64,000 bases of DNA from Escallonia rubra. Taxonomy: Eukaryota > Streptophyta > Magnoliopsida > Escalloniales > Escalloniaceae. The notes below the pieces were generated by a model. The model was given only the letters and a program-made list of their open reading frames with translations. It was not told where the DNA came from and searched no databases. The stretch's first letter is position 1; each line of letters begins with the position of its first letter. A program made the translations under genes and the position numbers. This document shows, piece after piece, positions 41,196 through 54,975 of the stretch. The stretch spans positions 594,904 through 658,903 of the forward strand of contig JAVXUO010002582.1 of NCBI GenBank assembly GCA_033065855.1, in the 5' to 3' direction.

Positions 41196-44100
41196 GAAAT
41201 GATACTGAAATGAAGATTTAGGGATTTGGTAGATATATGGATGATGAATGCGAGTACGTAGAGAGAGAAAAGAGAAGGGGGGGGGGGGGGGAAGGTAAGT
41301 GGGAGAATGGAAGAGTGCGAGTCCCAATAATTATGTCCCTGTCAATCTCCGATCCCTCGAGCCCTGTGCTTTCATTTCTTTTTACCCAAGGTTGACTCTC
41401 CTTTGTAAACGCGTTGTTCTTATTCTCCAGGCTCGGCAGGCAAGTTTCATTTCAGTTCTTCTGTTCTTGAATAAATAAAAGCAGCAGAGATCAGCTCTTG
41501 TTGTTGGACAACTGGACAAGTGTTGAGCAAATGTTGGATATTAGGAGAAGGTTATTCATACTTGCATGGTATTCGTGCTAATTGAGTTGAAAATTTGAGC
41601 TGTGATGATCTGTCATGCAATATTTCACCGACATATAATGTACATTATCTCTATCAGATAAAGCGTAAACTTTCAAAAGAGTAACCAAAGAAAGTAAATT
41701 AAGCAACGATCCAACTTCTGTCAACAAACCAATTCACTCCCGTACCGAAAGTAAACAAGCAACAATAGAAATTCTTGCGAAGGGGCGAACGGAGAGATAA
41801 GGCATGACAAAAAACAAAAAAATTGTTATTCCATGTCACCTCATTTTGTCGTACCATTTTGTCATTTAAATGCAATTACGAGAAAAATGGCTCGTTCGTG
41901 CGTTCAAATTGTTTTTGAGAACAATGCAAAATATCTTCATGCAATAGATTGCCTTCTATGTTGTTTTGTTACGTTTGTAAGCTAAGGCAATCCGAGATTG
42001 ACACTTTTATAATGGTTAATGATACTCTAAAACGTCTCTTGTAGCGAAGAATTCTGCGCATAAGTTAATAATACATGGGGTCTTAGTCATATTGCGAGTG
42101 CCAATATGACGTGAAATGCAACTTTATTTAGGCTGAGGTAACACGGAATGCACTTTTCCTTACTATTTATGCACATCTTCTGTCAATTAATTAGCCTAGG
42201 AAGAATCGGAACGAAATAATATCGATTTATACCAGCTCCCCACGGGTGGGTCTTGCGGTACATTTTGTTAGATAATGTACAAATTAGAGACAAAATAATG
42301 GTCTCATTGGGTCGGACCTAGAGATGAATCTATGGATGCCAGTAGAAGATACCTTACCTACCTACTCTACATATGCTTTTGTCGAACGAGGAAACGAGCT
42401 TGTTATTTGCTAATTACAAGTGGTGGTATCATTTAGCAAAAGAGCCGCGGAGTCACCATCACTCAGTCACCCATTAACTGATTATTACTGATGTTAACTG
42501 GCACATGTTTAAAGCCGAAACCTCTTTCTCCGGTCCATATTGAGTGTGTTTTTGGGCCCCAACTCTCTGTACTTATTGGTGACAAATTTTCCATTTATTT
42601 TCATTCTCCGTAACAAAGTTAACAAAAAAGAAAAGGTGGGTGGAACATACAATAACAAAAAAATAAAAGGCTTAGTGTGAAGACGTTTCCGTTTTTAATT
42701 TTATAAATCGAAGAAAATAAACGCGTTCGACATATAATTTTTTATTTTTTTTCTTTAATTTTAAAAATTAGTTTTTAAAACAGGATTATTTTTAAAAACT
42801 CCCATTTATACTATGATAGAAACCGTACAACATATGTCTGTTGATATCAAACTTACAAGCCAAAATAAAAGACAGTAAAGTTAAGAACAAGTTACAGTAG
42901 TCTATGAGCAAAACACCACTAAAGCACAGTAAACAATGGCTCTTGTCAGGGAAGCAAGGCAGGCTTTACATCTTCAAACCATTCCTCCCTCACACTCTGA
43001 CCTGAATTCAAAACAAAGAAGACATTGCTAAGGAAATATCCAATATACAAGCTGTCCCTTGAGCAATATGCATAGAATGCATTTCCCGCTTGCAGTTAGC
43101 TATGTTATACAAAAGATGATTAAGAGTCTTATTCATATCTTCATTAGTTTGCATCTGCACAAGCAACTCGGAATGAGCAACAAGACGATGATATGTAAGT
43201 AAAGATGTCATGATAATCATTCTATAGCTAGTATTAATGGAGCATCTGTTGCACTAGCATCATCAATTTAGGAACTAATATAAGCGTATGCCACAATTGG
43301 AACCCGTAACGAACTAAACTGAACTATACCACACCATACTTCAAGCAGAGATTAGAGTTTGTCTATCTCGGCCATGATTTTTAAACCACGAGTTTGAGGT
43401 GACAATTAGAAATAAATCATATAATTGAAAATTTTAATGCATAGCAGCATCTCTCCATGTATCGTGCATGACAAAATTCAACTTTCACAAAAGTTTGAGT
43501 ATCATTTACTCAATCGTCACCGAAAAAACTCTTTGTTTTTATTTGGACGATAAGAGCAATATTCGAACCAATTTTATTATCCATCAAGCTGAGTTTGCTT
43601 TTTCCAAATTGATCAAAAAAAACTTTGGGTTTGTACGGACGACTTCACTTTAGTTTTACACAGAAGTTTTTTCTAAGGTGTCTCCAGGTTAAGTATTCCC
43701 GTTAATCGCAGGCTTGCAACCCTAACTAGGGAAGTTCCGTTCTCAACGTCAAGAGAGTCGTACGGACGTGGCCACGACCTCTTTGAACCCCCACAACAAG
43801 AAGGGACGACAGAGGGAAGAGGGGGAGGTGGTCCCCATCCTAGTCACCATGCGGTGGGCCCCCACCCCCAATCCAGCTCGGTGTGGGTCCCACTGGTCCT
43901 CCATGTGCCAACACGAAGGTAAATGTACACTTTCATACGGCAGCATACAGCAATTATCAAAATCAACTGCTAGACCGAGAGATTTATAGAGGGGGCGTAG
44001 CGTAGGTTTCTTTTTTAGCATACACCCCCCCGGTTAATTATTATTGGAGCATTGGCCGTTATCATAATGTGGGCTTAGGCTAAGTGTCACATGCCTAGCT

Positions 44101-45815
44101 ACCAACACCACCTTTTGAGTCCTAATAATCTAAGATCCACTGTTTATGGAAGCTTTAGCCCTTTCGATCTGCCCTCACACTCATGGCAGAAAGTCTTCTT
44201 CTCATGGAAACAGCATCGAGAGGGTTCCAAAGGAAATTTATATAATAACCATATACAGCCAAACATGCCCTTGTGGTTTCAAGCCTAGCGTTGGAGCTTT
44301 TCTTTTTTTTAACTTTGGTTTCCTTGGTGGTCATTGATGTCCGTTTTTGTGGTTGAGATGAGAAACCAGAGGTTGGCTTGGACCTTTGGCTTTATTACTT
44401 GGATTGATGGAGGTCATGTGCGGCGTCCTGCAATGCATGCAAGGCAAGGGTTCACTCCTTTTGGCAATTGACTTGGCTTTCAGAAAGAACTGGGAACGAA
44501 ATGCGTGTCCACATAGCTCATGGTTGAGCCAAAGTTTAGATGTTTTTAGGAAAAGCTGTGGAGGCTCATGTCTTATATGCTTGGCTCTCTAATAATTATT
44601 ATAACCTAGTCCGCATAAAATCCGCTTCTTCATGAACTGCGGGGATAGTATCTCCGAACCTCTCGAGGTATCTCAGGCAATTTCATTAAGTTTCAAAGAG
44701 TTATATGTTTATATAGAATTTAAAAGATTTGTAACAAATATATCCTCCCGTTGAAACATCATGCGTATTCTATACGTTTCTTGCTTATGTCTGCATACCA
44801 TATAATGCATGACATGTACTTACTACTCTTCGTCCCTTCCCCGTGGATTGACTCGCTACAATCACCGAGCTTCAATCCCATCTACACTCAACATCAACTT
44901 CCTAAATCCAACGAACTTCCCAATAAAATTTGCAGAACTTCATTTCACATGTCATGTTCTCCGACGTACAATTCAACAGCAACCACAAAAGGTGTCATGA
45001 ATTAGTCAGATTCACGGAGGCCGGGGAATACGGATCGATCCTATTGAAGCACTTTGGCAAGGTGCACCCCCACACAGTTATTCACCAACCCACACATATC
45101 TTAATCTGTATATATACATATTCATACATATCTTAATCTGCAGATTTGATGCTAATGGTGATCGCGAAGAAGAAGATAAAAAAGGGGAAAAGAAAATTAA
45201 AGTAAAAGGAATTGGGAGACGAAGAAGATGAAGAGAGAGAAAGAAATGAAATGACATACATAGAAGTAGAAAGAAGGAAAGAAAGGGAGACGTAGCAGAC
45301 CAGTGGTACGTGAAAGGAAATTTCAAGACAAATAAAGGGTGTTAAATGAGGCATTATACGAAATATGTTACCTTCATTTATCTATATCGTCTGATCAAAC
45401 GACATATGTATTTGATATTTTTAATAGTCAAGTGTGACACATCTCAGAATACCCCATTGAAAGGATGTGGGATCCATCATTTTTGGTGTGGAACCTCTAT
45501 ACCCACACCAACTCGTATTATATCAACTGATTTCGATTTGACCGCTTTGCTGCCGCCGACCGATTTACAAGAGCAGCATCTCAATGTTGTAATTCACTAA
45601 ATAATTCACTACCAAGAGTAAAAAACTAGGTGTGAGATCCTCTCCCTCTGGATAAAACCTGGGAAGAAGATGTCTAAACATGTGAAGCAAGAGAGAGAAT
45701 TCCCACCTCAAAGTTTTATCACTTTGACTACTGATCAGTAAGCAATTTCTTCCCACCCCAACATGATATACTTGATTCTTACAAACCATAAGAACTGCTC
45801 AAAATTCTTACAAGG

Positions 45816-45821
45816 TTTATT
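45816..45821 (-). terminator. Candidate poly(A) signal of the coatomer alpha gene
   Basis: The minus strand reads AATAAA about 127 nt after the COPA stop codon, within AT-rich DNA. This is the nearest canonical hexamer; plant signals are degenerate, so use is not assured. Confidence 0.35.
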
Positions 45822-45947
45822 ACTTGAAATATGAAAAAAAAATCAAAACTTGAAAATGATATTGAAATAGAAAATAAAAGTAACTCTACATATCCCTACC
45901 TATCTGTTTGTGGAGAAAATAGCCAGTTATTGGGATGAGCTTTATGA

Positions 45948-48900
45948 TCATCTGACCTGGGAAGGGGAACAGAGTAAACCAGACGCATCGGATCCAATCA
46001 AGGCAAGATCACAAACAGCACAAAGCTGCCCTTCTTGTGAAGGAACAAAATGTGAACCGCAGTAAGGGCATGACACATTCTTCTGGCCCCGATATATGGG
46101 GACATATGTCGCTCCGCAAACCACGAAAGGGTTTCTGAAGTCATAATTCAGCTCGGATGCATCTGTCATGTTCCTCTCAGCAGCCTGCAGAACTCGACGG
46201 GCTGTTCTGGTTTGGTTCTCATTGGTTGGATTGGTCTCCAAGAGTCGCCTAGCAAAGTTGGCTGCCGTATTCAGATTACCTGCCTTGTAGCAAACAGTCA
46301 AGGCACTCAGCAAAGCAAGTCTCAAGTGAGGCAGCTGAAGGTTACAATGGGTGAAGTATGCTGCCAGCTCTTGCTCACGAACTGGATTGTCCTTCATCTC
46401 TCTCCTCTTAAGTTCCATCCTTGAAGCCAGAACATACTCCTTCGCAATTGTGATCAACTCCTTGACTTCGTCCACTTCCCTTCGTGACTCAACAACAATG
46501 AGGGGTATGGTATGAAGAATACCTAGGAAAAGACGCAAAGCTTCACTGAATTTCCCAGCAGTTGTGGCCTTGTAGCCAGCCTTGAGCTTGTCTTCCAGCT
46601 GAGAAAAATTAAACACAAGCGCAGGTGGCCCCCGCACATTAGGACTTGCTGACTCACTCCAACCCCTCTCAATCGCAACTGAGATCACTGGAGCCGAGGA
46701 AAAGCCAAGTAAATACGTATGACTGCCCATGTCAAGATCAGTAAACAGCGTTTTCAAGGGAGCAAAGTTCCTTATCCCCAGCTGCCGGTTAAGTAAACGC
46801 ATGGCGGTGTCAAAATTGCCAGCCGCAGCATGTTCAGCAGCAAGAGATGATTTTTGGACCCAGATCTGGCTCACAGGCAAACCAGCAGGGGGAGCAACAA
46901 ACATGGACGAACGGGCATTTGTAGCAGTCTTTGGTGTGTCCACATCTGGTGGAAGTTCAAGATCCTCATAGTCCCATCCTCCCTCATCATTTTGTTCATC
47001 CACTTCCTCACCCTCCAGTGCCACACTGACATCTCCATTGTGCATGTTTACCACATCAACTATATCCAGGTCCTCACCCCAATCAGCATCTGCAGCATCT
47101 TCATATTCTTCCTGCACACCCCTGCCTGCACTATCAAGACCACCCTCAAAAATCCCTTTAGTGACCCTCAGTAAAGGCCAATCTACACCAGACAAAATGG
47201 GATTTGGTGGCATCAGGAGAGAAGCTGACCCGCGTTCTGGCAAAACAGGAACATTGTCTCCCAGGTCAGCGGCAAGACGTTCGGCAACACCCTGGAGTCC
47301 ATGGACCGAGGCTGTGATGTATGCAAGGGGCAAATGACCAGCATTTTCCAAAATCTTAACACGCTCCTGGATATCACCGAGGTACAAGGCATTGTGGAAC
47401 TGACCCATGACGTCACTTTTTTGTTCAGCAATTTTCATCATTTTGGATAACTTATCCAAATTTCCTGTTATCAGATAAAGGAAAGATAGCCTCTCAAAGT
47501 TCTTTGTCCTCTGGTACGCATATTCCACGATGCCTGCATTACCCTGGCGAAGCGCCTCCACCCCCAATCTATACCAGTGATCTTTCTCATCAATCACTTT
47601 AGCAGAAGCAACAGCTATCTCGATGTTCCCACTTTCTAGTGCCAAGTTGAAACGAGTTCGCTCATCCTTCACAAAATGGAGAGCAACTTCTGGAAAACCT
47701 TTTTGCTGGAGATAAGCAATCATGGCTTGCCCACAGAGCTCCGAGTTCCTAATCATGCTCATAACCTGGTCATGTCTCTTATTCAGAAGGGACAGCTTGA
47801 ACACATATTCAGTTGAGTCGATAATGATGGGACGATTTCTCCCATCTCGGTCCAAGCAAAAGATGGTGTTTCCAAAAATTTTGGTGATGTATACCGGGAC
47901 GTCAATTGTCTTTATAATTCCACTATCACCATTAGGAAGACAGTATTTAATATGGGTTAGCGTTGTGTATATGAAAACACCGTTGTCATCCCAGGCTCCA
48001 CTTTTGATACGAATTGTCTCATGAAGAGTGCAGCGGTGCACAAGTTTTTTATCAGCTAAGACAACTGAATGTTTGCTGAGCAACGCAATACTCTCCATGT
48101 CATTTGACCAAACAACATACCTCACAAAAGAAGTTTGAAGCTCCCCAAGAACAATTCTCTGTTGCAGGTCAAAAATTACCACTTTGTCCTCTGCCTTGCA
48201 TAGCAAATTCCCAGTACCAGCATAAAATATCGAATCAGTAGCAACAGGAAGAGCGCTCTTCTTGACAATCTCGTTTTTGAGGTTCTTGACTAGCACTTGG
48301 TCGCTGCTCTTCTCAAGTACAGCAAATCTATTTCGAGCCACAAAAACAGCTGATCCCCCAATACCTCTTTTTGACTCGTGAACAGTGTCAGCTCTACCCA
48401 AACTGTCTTTGGGTATGATATAGAGTTCATAAGATCCCCCATCTATGTCTGAACAAATTAAAACAGCATTTTCAGTGGGACTAAAACTAAGAGTTTTGGC
48501 GCCTTGATTCAAGCTGATGGAACCAGGCCTACGGATTGGTATTACTTGAGTGTCCTTTTGAGTTGAGTACTCAAAGAACCGCAGAAACCGGTCTTTCACA
48601 TAGTACAAAGAATCACCGCTCACTGAAAAAGCTGGACGTTCCCTCTCCAGCTTGAAAACTATCATGCCACTGTCATGACCAGCAGCAAAAAGGTTCATTT
48701 CAGGATGAGATGCGAGAATCCAGAACCTGTCTTGCTCCCTGCGAAAAGTTTGAAGGGCAGTCCTTTTAGTAGAATCCCAGACGCGTATACTTTTATCTTC
48801 TGAATTTGAAACGATAAGATCCTGCCTCGCATGGAATAGAACACATGACACATTGTTCATATGCCCTCTCAAGGTGTCCACTTCCCAAGCCTTTGTATCT

Positions 48901-51900
48901 GAAAGAAAAAATGCTGATTAGTCATTGCTGAAATTCCTAAAACCATAACAAAAATCGTTAATGAAAGGACATTTGAGAACATAAACTAATCAACTGCTCC
49001 TTCCTCTGAAACTACTCCCCAATAAAAGGTGCATCTTTTGCTAGACGTTTCAGAAATTGCTGATCTTTACCAAGTTTCTGTGAAAAAATAGAAAACATCT
49101 TTGGTACTACAAGTAAAACCAGAAATTTCAATACCTATTTGAAGCATGATCCTCGCTCGAAAAGCAGAAAGAAAGACATAAAGAAACAATCAACCAAAAC
49201 AAGAAGTGGCACCATTAAGGGAAATACATCACTTTTCCTAATCAACACAACCCCCCACCCTGCAGGTGCTGCCATCAAGAAGTTCCCTAATTCAAACAAT
49301 AGCCAAACCCCAGTCCCACCAAAATACTGTTATTGAAACTACCGATACTGCTGAAAGTAATGCCACCACTCGTAGCTTGGATATCACTCATCAATTCAGA
49401 GATGAAGTGCTCGTCTAAAATAGTATATTCTAGATGTGGCACCAAAATGCTGCAACTTTGGAAGCAGACAAAACAGTACTCCCTCTGTCCCAAAAAAAAT
49501 AATCATATTTCCTTTTCGGGCCCTCCCTCCCTCTTTGTCTCTCTGTGTGTAGAATGGGAAACTCATAACACATAACTCATATCGTAAATAAGCGTGCAAG
49601 TCAAATAATTTGGGACGGAAGGAGTATCATTTTACCAATGAAACAGGAGAACATGGGTTCCTGGCCCAGGCTCTCTCGGGTGTATTGGACCTTCTGTTTT
49701 GCCATGAATAGTCCTACTCCTATGCATATAACATTATGGTTCAATTTTAATACCTGCGTGTCTAAACAAAAATTTATTTAGAAACAAAAAAGGATTGTGC
49801 TAGAAGATCTGGATGGTGGCTGTTGTTGCCACAATGGTTGCCAGTCATGGATGCGATTTGATGCAGATCTGCACTTGAAATTATCGATGGTACATGAGAA
49901 ATTAGTAGAGCTCTAAGAAAATATGACTTTGCACGAATTTGGTGGTGAAGGGTTTACAGTGGTGAACTCAAGCTATGTTATGTAAACAAGAAAATGCAAA
50001 GCTGAAATGACGTCATCTCCTCCTCTTCTCCTCAACCGCCCTTGACCAACACCACTACTACCACCACTGCCATCTACCCACACATAAAAACGTAATATGC
50101 ATCTAAGAAAACGAAAGTCAATTGCAAATTGGGTTTCGTACCTACATTAAAGCCCATTCTTAACACCATCACCAGGTTTTATTTGTTATTATTGCTAGAC
50201 CAAAGATTCGCTGAAAGATGGCAAAGCTGCTCTGAAACAGAGGCGTGATGGCTCTCACTGGTTTTGATGATTTCATAAGCTAAATAGGGTGACCATAATT
50301 GTGGGTGGAGACAAGCCGCAGATAGAGGTGTAAATAGAGTTAACTCACTGGAAAGTTAACATTACGTTGACGCGTTAACTCACCATACATGCCAATGGGC
50401 TGCATTGTCGTCGGAGAAGCAAAAATTGTACATGTCAGCAAAAATTTTGAAATCCTGGGACAGAAACCTAACAGTGGAGGAATCTAATACATTTTTTTCA
50501 TGTTTTGGATTCAGGTACGGGACACCTAACAGTGGAGGAATCTAATACATTTTTTTCATGTTTTGGATTCAGGTACGCACATTTACCAAATCTATGTCTT
50601 GACTGCCATGACCCCCTAAAGTCAAGGATATAGCTCATATTATCCCTTTATAAAAAACCAAACAGAAGCGAACAGGAATATAAGAATGAAACCATTTGAT
50701 TGCCCTTGTACTATTTTTCAAACTGCGCTAGAAAAATATACTTTCTACAATAGGAAGCAGGAGATGTTTTGCCTGATGTTTACCTGTCATATCAGGCTAG
50801 CAGCACATACGACATGAATTATCATAATAGTTCGTTACAACCAAATTGCAGTCAATAATCTCATTCATCAATATTTTGCTTACCCTTTTCTTGTTTCTTT
50901 TAATCCGTATTTTCCTCTCCCAAGGCAATCTATATGTTGAAAGTAGCCTGACATTATGCAAAAAAATGGAACACAAAAACAGGACAAATAGGCAGAAATT
51001 AATATGATCTTGGCAGGCATACCATTCATTCGCCAGATTTTCACTTGACGGTCATCTGCTCCAGATATAAGGAGTGGGAGAGTGGGATGAAATGAAGCCC
51101 AATTGACTCCGCGATCATGGCCCTCCAAGACATATTTAACAACAGCATCAACCCCACCAAAGAAATCAGTGTTCATCTGACTCAACCGAAGGATGTCATC
51201 AGCAGGGGAAGCTGTTTTCTTTCTAAGGGCACCAATATCCCAAACCCGAACAGTCTGATCCAAGGAAGCTGATACAACAAGGTCCTCTTTTGGATGGAAC
51301 AAAGCACACATCACGTAATGGTTATGTCCAGTCAACACAGAAATACAAGTACGAGACTGCCAATTCCATATCCTAATAGTTTGATCGTCACTTGAACTAA
51401 TGATCCAGGGGGACTCGTGGTGAAATTGGACTGTGCGGATGTAATCAAGATGCCCCAAAAGGGTAAACAAACACCTGTGCAACTTGTAATTCCACACCTT
51501 GATCTTGTAATCATCTCCTGCAGATATTAGCATTTAAGTAACACTGCCTCAAATCCTTTGACCAAGTCAATGTGGCCTGGGAAAAACTTGCAAAAATGAA
51601 ACAATTCTGTTAACATAGGAATACAGATAACAAGTTCATGATTCGATAGAACATCACCACAAGGCATAACCTAGACAAGGTTTCTTAGTCCACAACAAGA
51701 ATGTTGAAAGCAACGTTCCCTCTGCCCCCACACAGACCAAAAACGCAACGGCAGATCACATGAGTTTTACAGCTACTTGTATTAGGTGCAGAACACAGAT
51801 TTTTGACTTCTCAGATCCATGCAGTACAATGATCCCTCCTTTTCACATCCCGTCAGACATTTTGCAACTTAACAGGAAGACATTGACCTCGCTCATTGTT

Positions 51901-52316
51901 GCTCTCCCAGCTAATTCATTCTATAAATACTGTTTGAGTTCAATTGAATGTTTAGGCGCTCCAATTCTATCCTAGAGATTCTCGCTGATAAATGATGCAA
52001 AAGATCTACAAATATTCATTCTGACTCCACCATCACATTTCGTAACAAAACGCAACCGATTCACAGGCTTACACAAAAACAAAAAAGAGCAGAAAAAACT
52101 TTATTAACCTCCGGACACGAAGAGCGGCTGAGTAGCGTGGAAATGCACGCCGCGGACGGGGCCGTCGTGCTCGTCGAAGCGATCGATAAGAGTCCCCATG
52201 CGGTAGTCCCAGAGCTGGATCACGCCGCTGTGGAGGCTCGCCAGGATCCATGGCCTCTTGCTGTGGAAGCTCAGCCCCTTCACTCTGTTGCTCTTCGTCT
52301 CGAACTTCGTCAACAT
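45948..52316 (-). CDS. COPA: Coatomer subunit alpha (alpha-COP)
   Basis: Largest subunit of the COPI coat, which carries dilysine-bearing cargo from Golgi to ER and within the Golgi. Exons 52109-52316, 51023-51517 and 45948-48898 join in phase to 1217 residues, matching the plant length of about 1216. The N-terminal WD40 propeller covers about residues 1-300, with repeats ending in IRIWNWQ, VRVWDIG, VKIWRMN and IRVWDSTK. A second propeller and helical solenoid follow ([36 protein letters not shown]). An acidic linker near 830-890 leads to the COPI C-terminal domain. The protein ends [12 protein letters not shown], after the zinc-ribbon-like [12 protein letters not shown] and [10 protein letters not shown]. 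The long last exon carries about 80% of the protein. Intron 2 (2124 bp) holds a Stowaway MITE and a 58-bp tandem duplication; intron 1 (591 bp) shows nothing else. Confidence 0.97.
49479..49624. mobile_element. Stowaway-type MITE (Tc1/mariner) in COPA intron 2
   Basis: The left end reads CTCCCTCTGTCCCAAAA and the right end TTTGGGACGGAAGGAG, an inverted pair matching the Stowaway terminus. Both sides are bounded by TA (49477-49478 and 49625-49626), the family target duplication. Length 146 bp, no coding capacity. The ends are well kept, suggesting a fairly recent insertion. Confidence 0.9.
50466..50577. repeat. 58-bp tandem duplication in COPA intron 2
   Basis: Two essentially identical copies with a 58-bp period (50466-50523, 50524-50577), each beginning ACCTAACAGTGGAGG and ending ATTCAGGTACG. 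The identity indicates a recent duplication or an assembly artefact. Confidence 0.85.
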
Positions 52317-53384
52317 TGCTCCCCGAATCTCAAACCCTAATTCAACGCGTCAAAAACGACACCGAACGATCAGTTGAAACCGCTTGCGACAGAAAACGTT
52401 AATTGCAGTTGACGATTTACCTTAGATCTGGTGGCTATGGCGGTTGTTTACGGGGAATTGAGCATTGTACGAGCAATCGCTGCCAATTTGGAGGTTTTTC
52501 AGTGTCTACTTACATGCATGTATCAGAATTGGGAAAATCATAAACAAGAGAGGAAGAAGGTCCGGACCTGCCTGCTGAGCGGATCTACGCTGTAAGAGTG
52601 TGTGTGCCGAGGGAGTAAATTACAAATTTGGTGCCACAGTACATTTCATGTTAGTAGCCTTTTTTTTTTTTACTATTTGGTAGTATAAATAAAATAAAAC
52701 AAGGAGTACAAAGTTACTTATGTCGTCCAAAGGTAACTCCACGCAATTCAACGAATATGATGTTATTCATTTTTTTGGAACGTCTTCAAGGTATATGCAG
52801 CACTCAGCTTGTTAAACTCTTGCTCGCGAGATGGTCTGCACGTTAGTTTCCCTTTTCCCATGGAGGGTGTCACCCTGTACCGATACTTTTTGACAATATG
52901 ATGGCAAATTTTCACCATGGCATGTAATGAGTGGTGGGTGATTTCTTGCTACATGATGATGTGGAGTCGAATACAACGATGACCTTTTGATAATTCCTTT
53001 CTTTGGCTATGCATAGCCCTTGGTGAATGCCCAATGCTCCCATAGTGTTAGTAACTACTTCCTTACAAAAATTAATAGCACCGTGAAGAATATACATATA
53101 CATATACATATGTACATACATATTGTTCCCAACCTATTCTGGTCGCACCCAAAGGCCCACTACGGTCCCATTTTGCATGACACGTCCGCACAAGCAACAT
53201 ACATTTTCAACGCTCACAACCGGTCAAAGCATGCACGCTCAAGGAACGTGACCAAGCCTCATGACGCTTCGATCGTCGCACTTCGCCCGTCGCCCGTCGA
53301 CGCGCCATGACACTTGCCCAAGGGTTGGCCTTTGGTCTCCATACTTAACATTTTTCACTTCTCTTCAAGAGGCCTTGCAACCTC

Positions 53385-53692
53385 GCGACGTCCGTCGTGT
53401 ATCACCTTACGGACGTTCGTACATCAACCTTGCGACGTCCGTCGTGCATCACCTTACGGACGTTCGTACATCAACCTCGCGACGTCCGTCCTGCAACAAC
53501 CTCCCGACGTCCGTTCGTACATCAACTTCACGACGTCCGTCGTCCATCAACTTCGCAACTTCCGTCGTCTATCAACTCCGCGACCCCCGTCGCCCGGACA
53601 CAACTCCGCGACCCCGTCGCCCGGACACAACTCCGCGACCCCCGTCGCCCGGACACAACTCCGCGACCCCGTCGCCCAGACACAACTCCACG
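53385..53692. repeat. Minisatellite arrays: 47-bp units then 27/28-bp units
   Basis: GCGACGTCCGTCGTGTATCA recurs at 53385, 53432 and 53479 with a 47-bp period, then degrades. From about 53578 a 27/28-bp unit (CTCCGCGACCCCCGTCGCCC plus GGACACAA) repeats about four times. All lie within the U3-like part of the LTR. A longer, looser unit of roughly 65-70 bp centred on GCGCCCATGCGCC continues to about 54010. Confidence 0.85.
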
Positions 53693-54094
53693 ATGCTCAT
53701 CATCCGTCGCCCGGACGTCGTCTCCGTGACCCCCGTCACCGACGTCCGGGCGTCACACTCCAACACTTCGCTGCGCCCGTGCGCCGCGCCGCTGATACAG
53801 CCGTGCCCCCAGGCTCTCTGTCACACTACCGTGCCCCCGGCACCTTACACACTCTGTCGCGCCCATGCGCCACCATTGACACAAGCATGCCCCCGGCACC
53901 TTACGCACTCCGTCGCGCCCATGCGCCGCGCCATTGACATAGACGTGCTCCTGGCACCTTACTCACTTCATCGCGCCCATGCGCCACAATCATATCATCA
54001 TGCCCCCGGGCACCACACTCATTCATCACACCATGCGCACCTTGCCTTGGTCATGGAACATGCTTCAACCCACTCTCCGGAGTGTACATCATCC

Positions 54095-54975
54095 GCGGGG
54101 ATAGGCGACTCCTCTGGGACACTATCTCTGCCAGGGAGCTCTTCAACTCCCCTTCCGCCAGGTAGACGGCTCCTCCGGGATGCTACCTCGGCCAGTCGGG
54201 TAGATGGCTCCTCCGGGATGCTACATTGACATGCTCCGAGTGCTCCGGCACAAGGACTCACCCGCGGGGATAGGCGACTCCTCCGGGACACTATCTCTGC
54301 CAGGGAGCTCTTCAACTCCCCTTCCGCCAGGTAGACGGCTCCTCCGGGATGCTACCTCGGCCAGTCGGGTAGACGGCTCCTCCGGGATGCTACCTTGACA
54401 TGCTCCGAGTGCTCCGGCACAAGGACTCACCCGCGGGGATAGGCGACTCCTCCGGGACACTATCTCTGCCAGGGAGCTCTTCAACTCCCCTTCCGCCAGG
54501 TAGACGACTCCTCCGGGATGCTACCTCGGCCAGTCGAGTAGACGGCTCCTCCGGGATGCTACCTCGGCCAGTCGAGTAGACGGCTCCTCCGGGATGCTAC
54601 CTTGACATGCTCCGAGTGCTCCGGCATAAGGACTCACCCGCGGGGATAGGCGACTCCTCCGGGACACTATCTCTGCCAGGGAGCTCTTCAACTCCCCTTC
54701 CGCCAGGTAGACGGCTCCTCCGGGATGCTACCTCGGCCAGTCGGGTAGACGGCTCCTCCGGGATGCTACCTTGACTCGCTCCAAGTGCTCCGGCATAAGG
54801 ACTCACCCGCAGGGATAGGCGACTCCTCCGGGACACTATCTCTGCCAGGGAGCTCTTCAACTCCCCTTCCGCCAGGTAGACGGCTCCTCCGGGATGCTAC
54901 CTTGGCCGGCCGGGTAGACGGCTCCTCCGGGATGCTACCTTGGCCTGCGGAATAGACGACTCCTCCGGGACACTA
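54095..54975. repeat. 169-bp tandem repeat array with 38-bp subrepeats
   Basis: The mark GCGGGGATAGGCGACTCC (with small changes) occurs at 54095, 54264, 54433, 54640 and 54809. Spacings are 169, 169, 207 and 169 bp. The longer interval is explained by one extra 38-bp subunit (TAGACGGCTCCTCCGGGATG plus its flank). Long open frames on both strands here are a by-product of the repeat and look non-coding. Confidence 0.9.

Larger units (their letters stand above)
37444..45947. other. Intergenic interval between SRS5-like and COPA genes
   Basis: The left 0.5-0.6 kb is the SRS5-like leader and promoter. Beyond it I see a SINE-like stretch near 39480-39660, a 54-bp tandem duplication at 41090-41195, a poly-G run near 41278-41291, and purine-rich GAAG/GAGA DNA at 45160-45300. 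No gene is recognised. Confidence 0.55.

Noticed and set aside
46212..48024. Plus-strand frames opposite the COPA last exon
   Set aside because: Antisense shadows of a clearly conserved coding exon.
53101..53123. TA/CATA run considered as a polypurine tract or LTR part
   Set aside because: It is a simple microsatellite, not purine-rich, and sits outside the proposed TG start.
53261..54229. Long open frame (322 codons) in the GC-rich block
   Set aside because: It lies in minisatellite DNA, frames on both strands stay open, the translation is repetitive Arg/Pro/Thr/Ser-rich, and it matches no family. It is a by-product of stop-poor GC-rich repeats.
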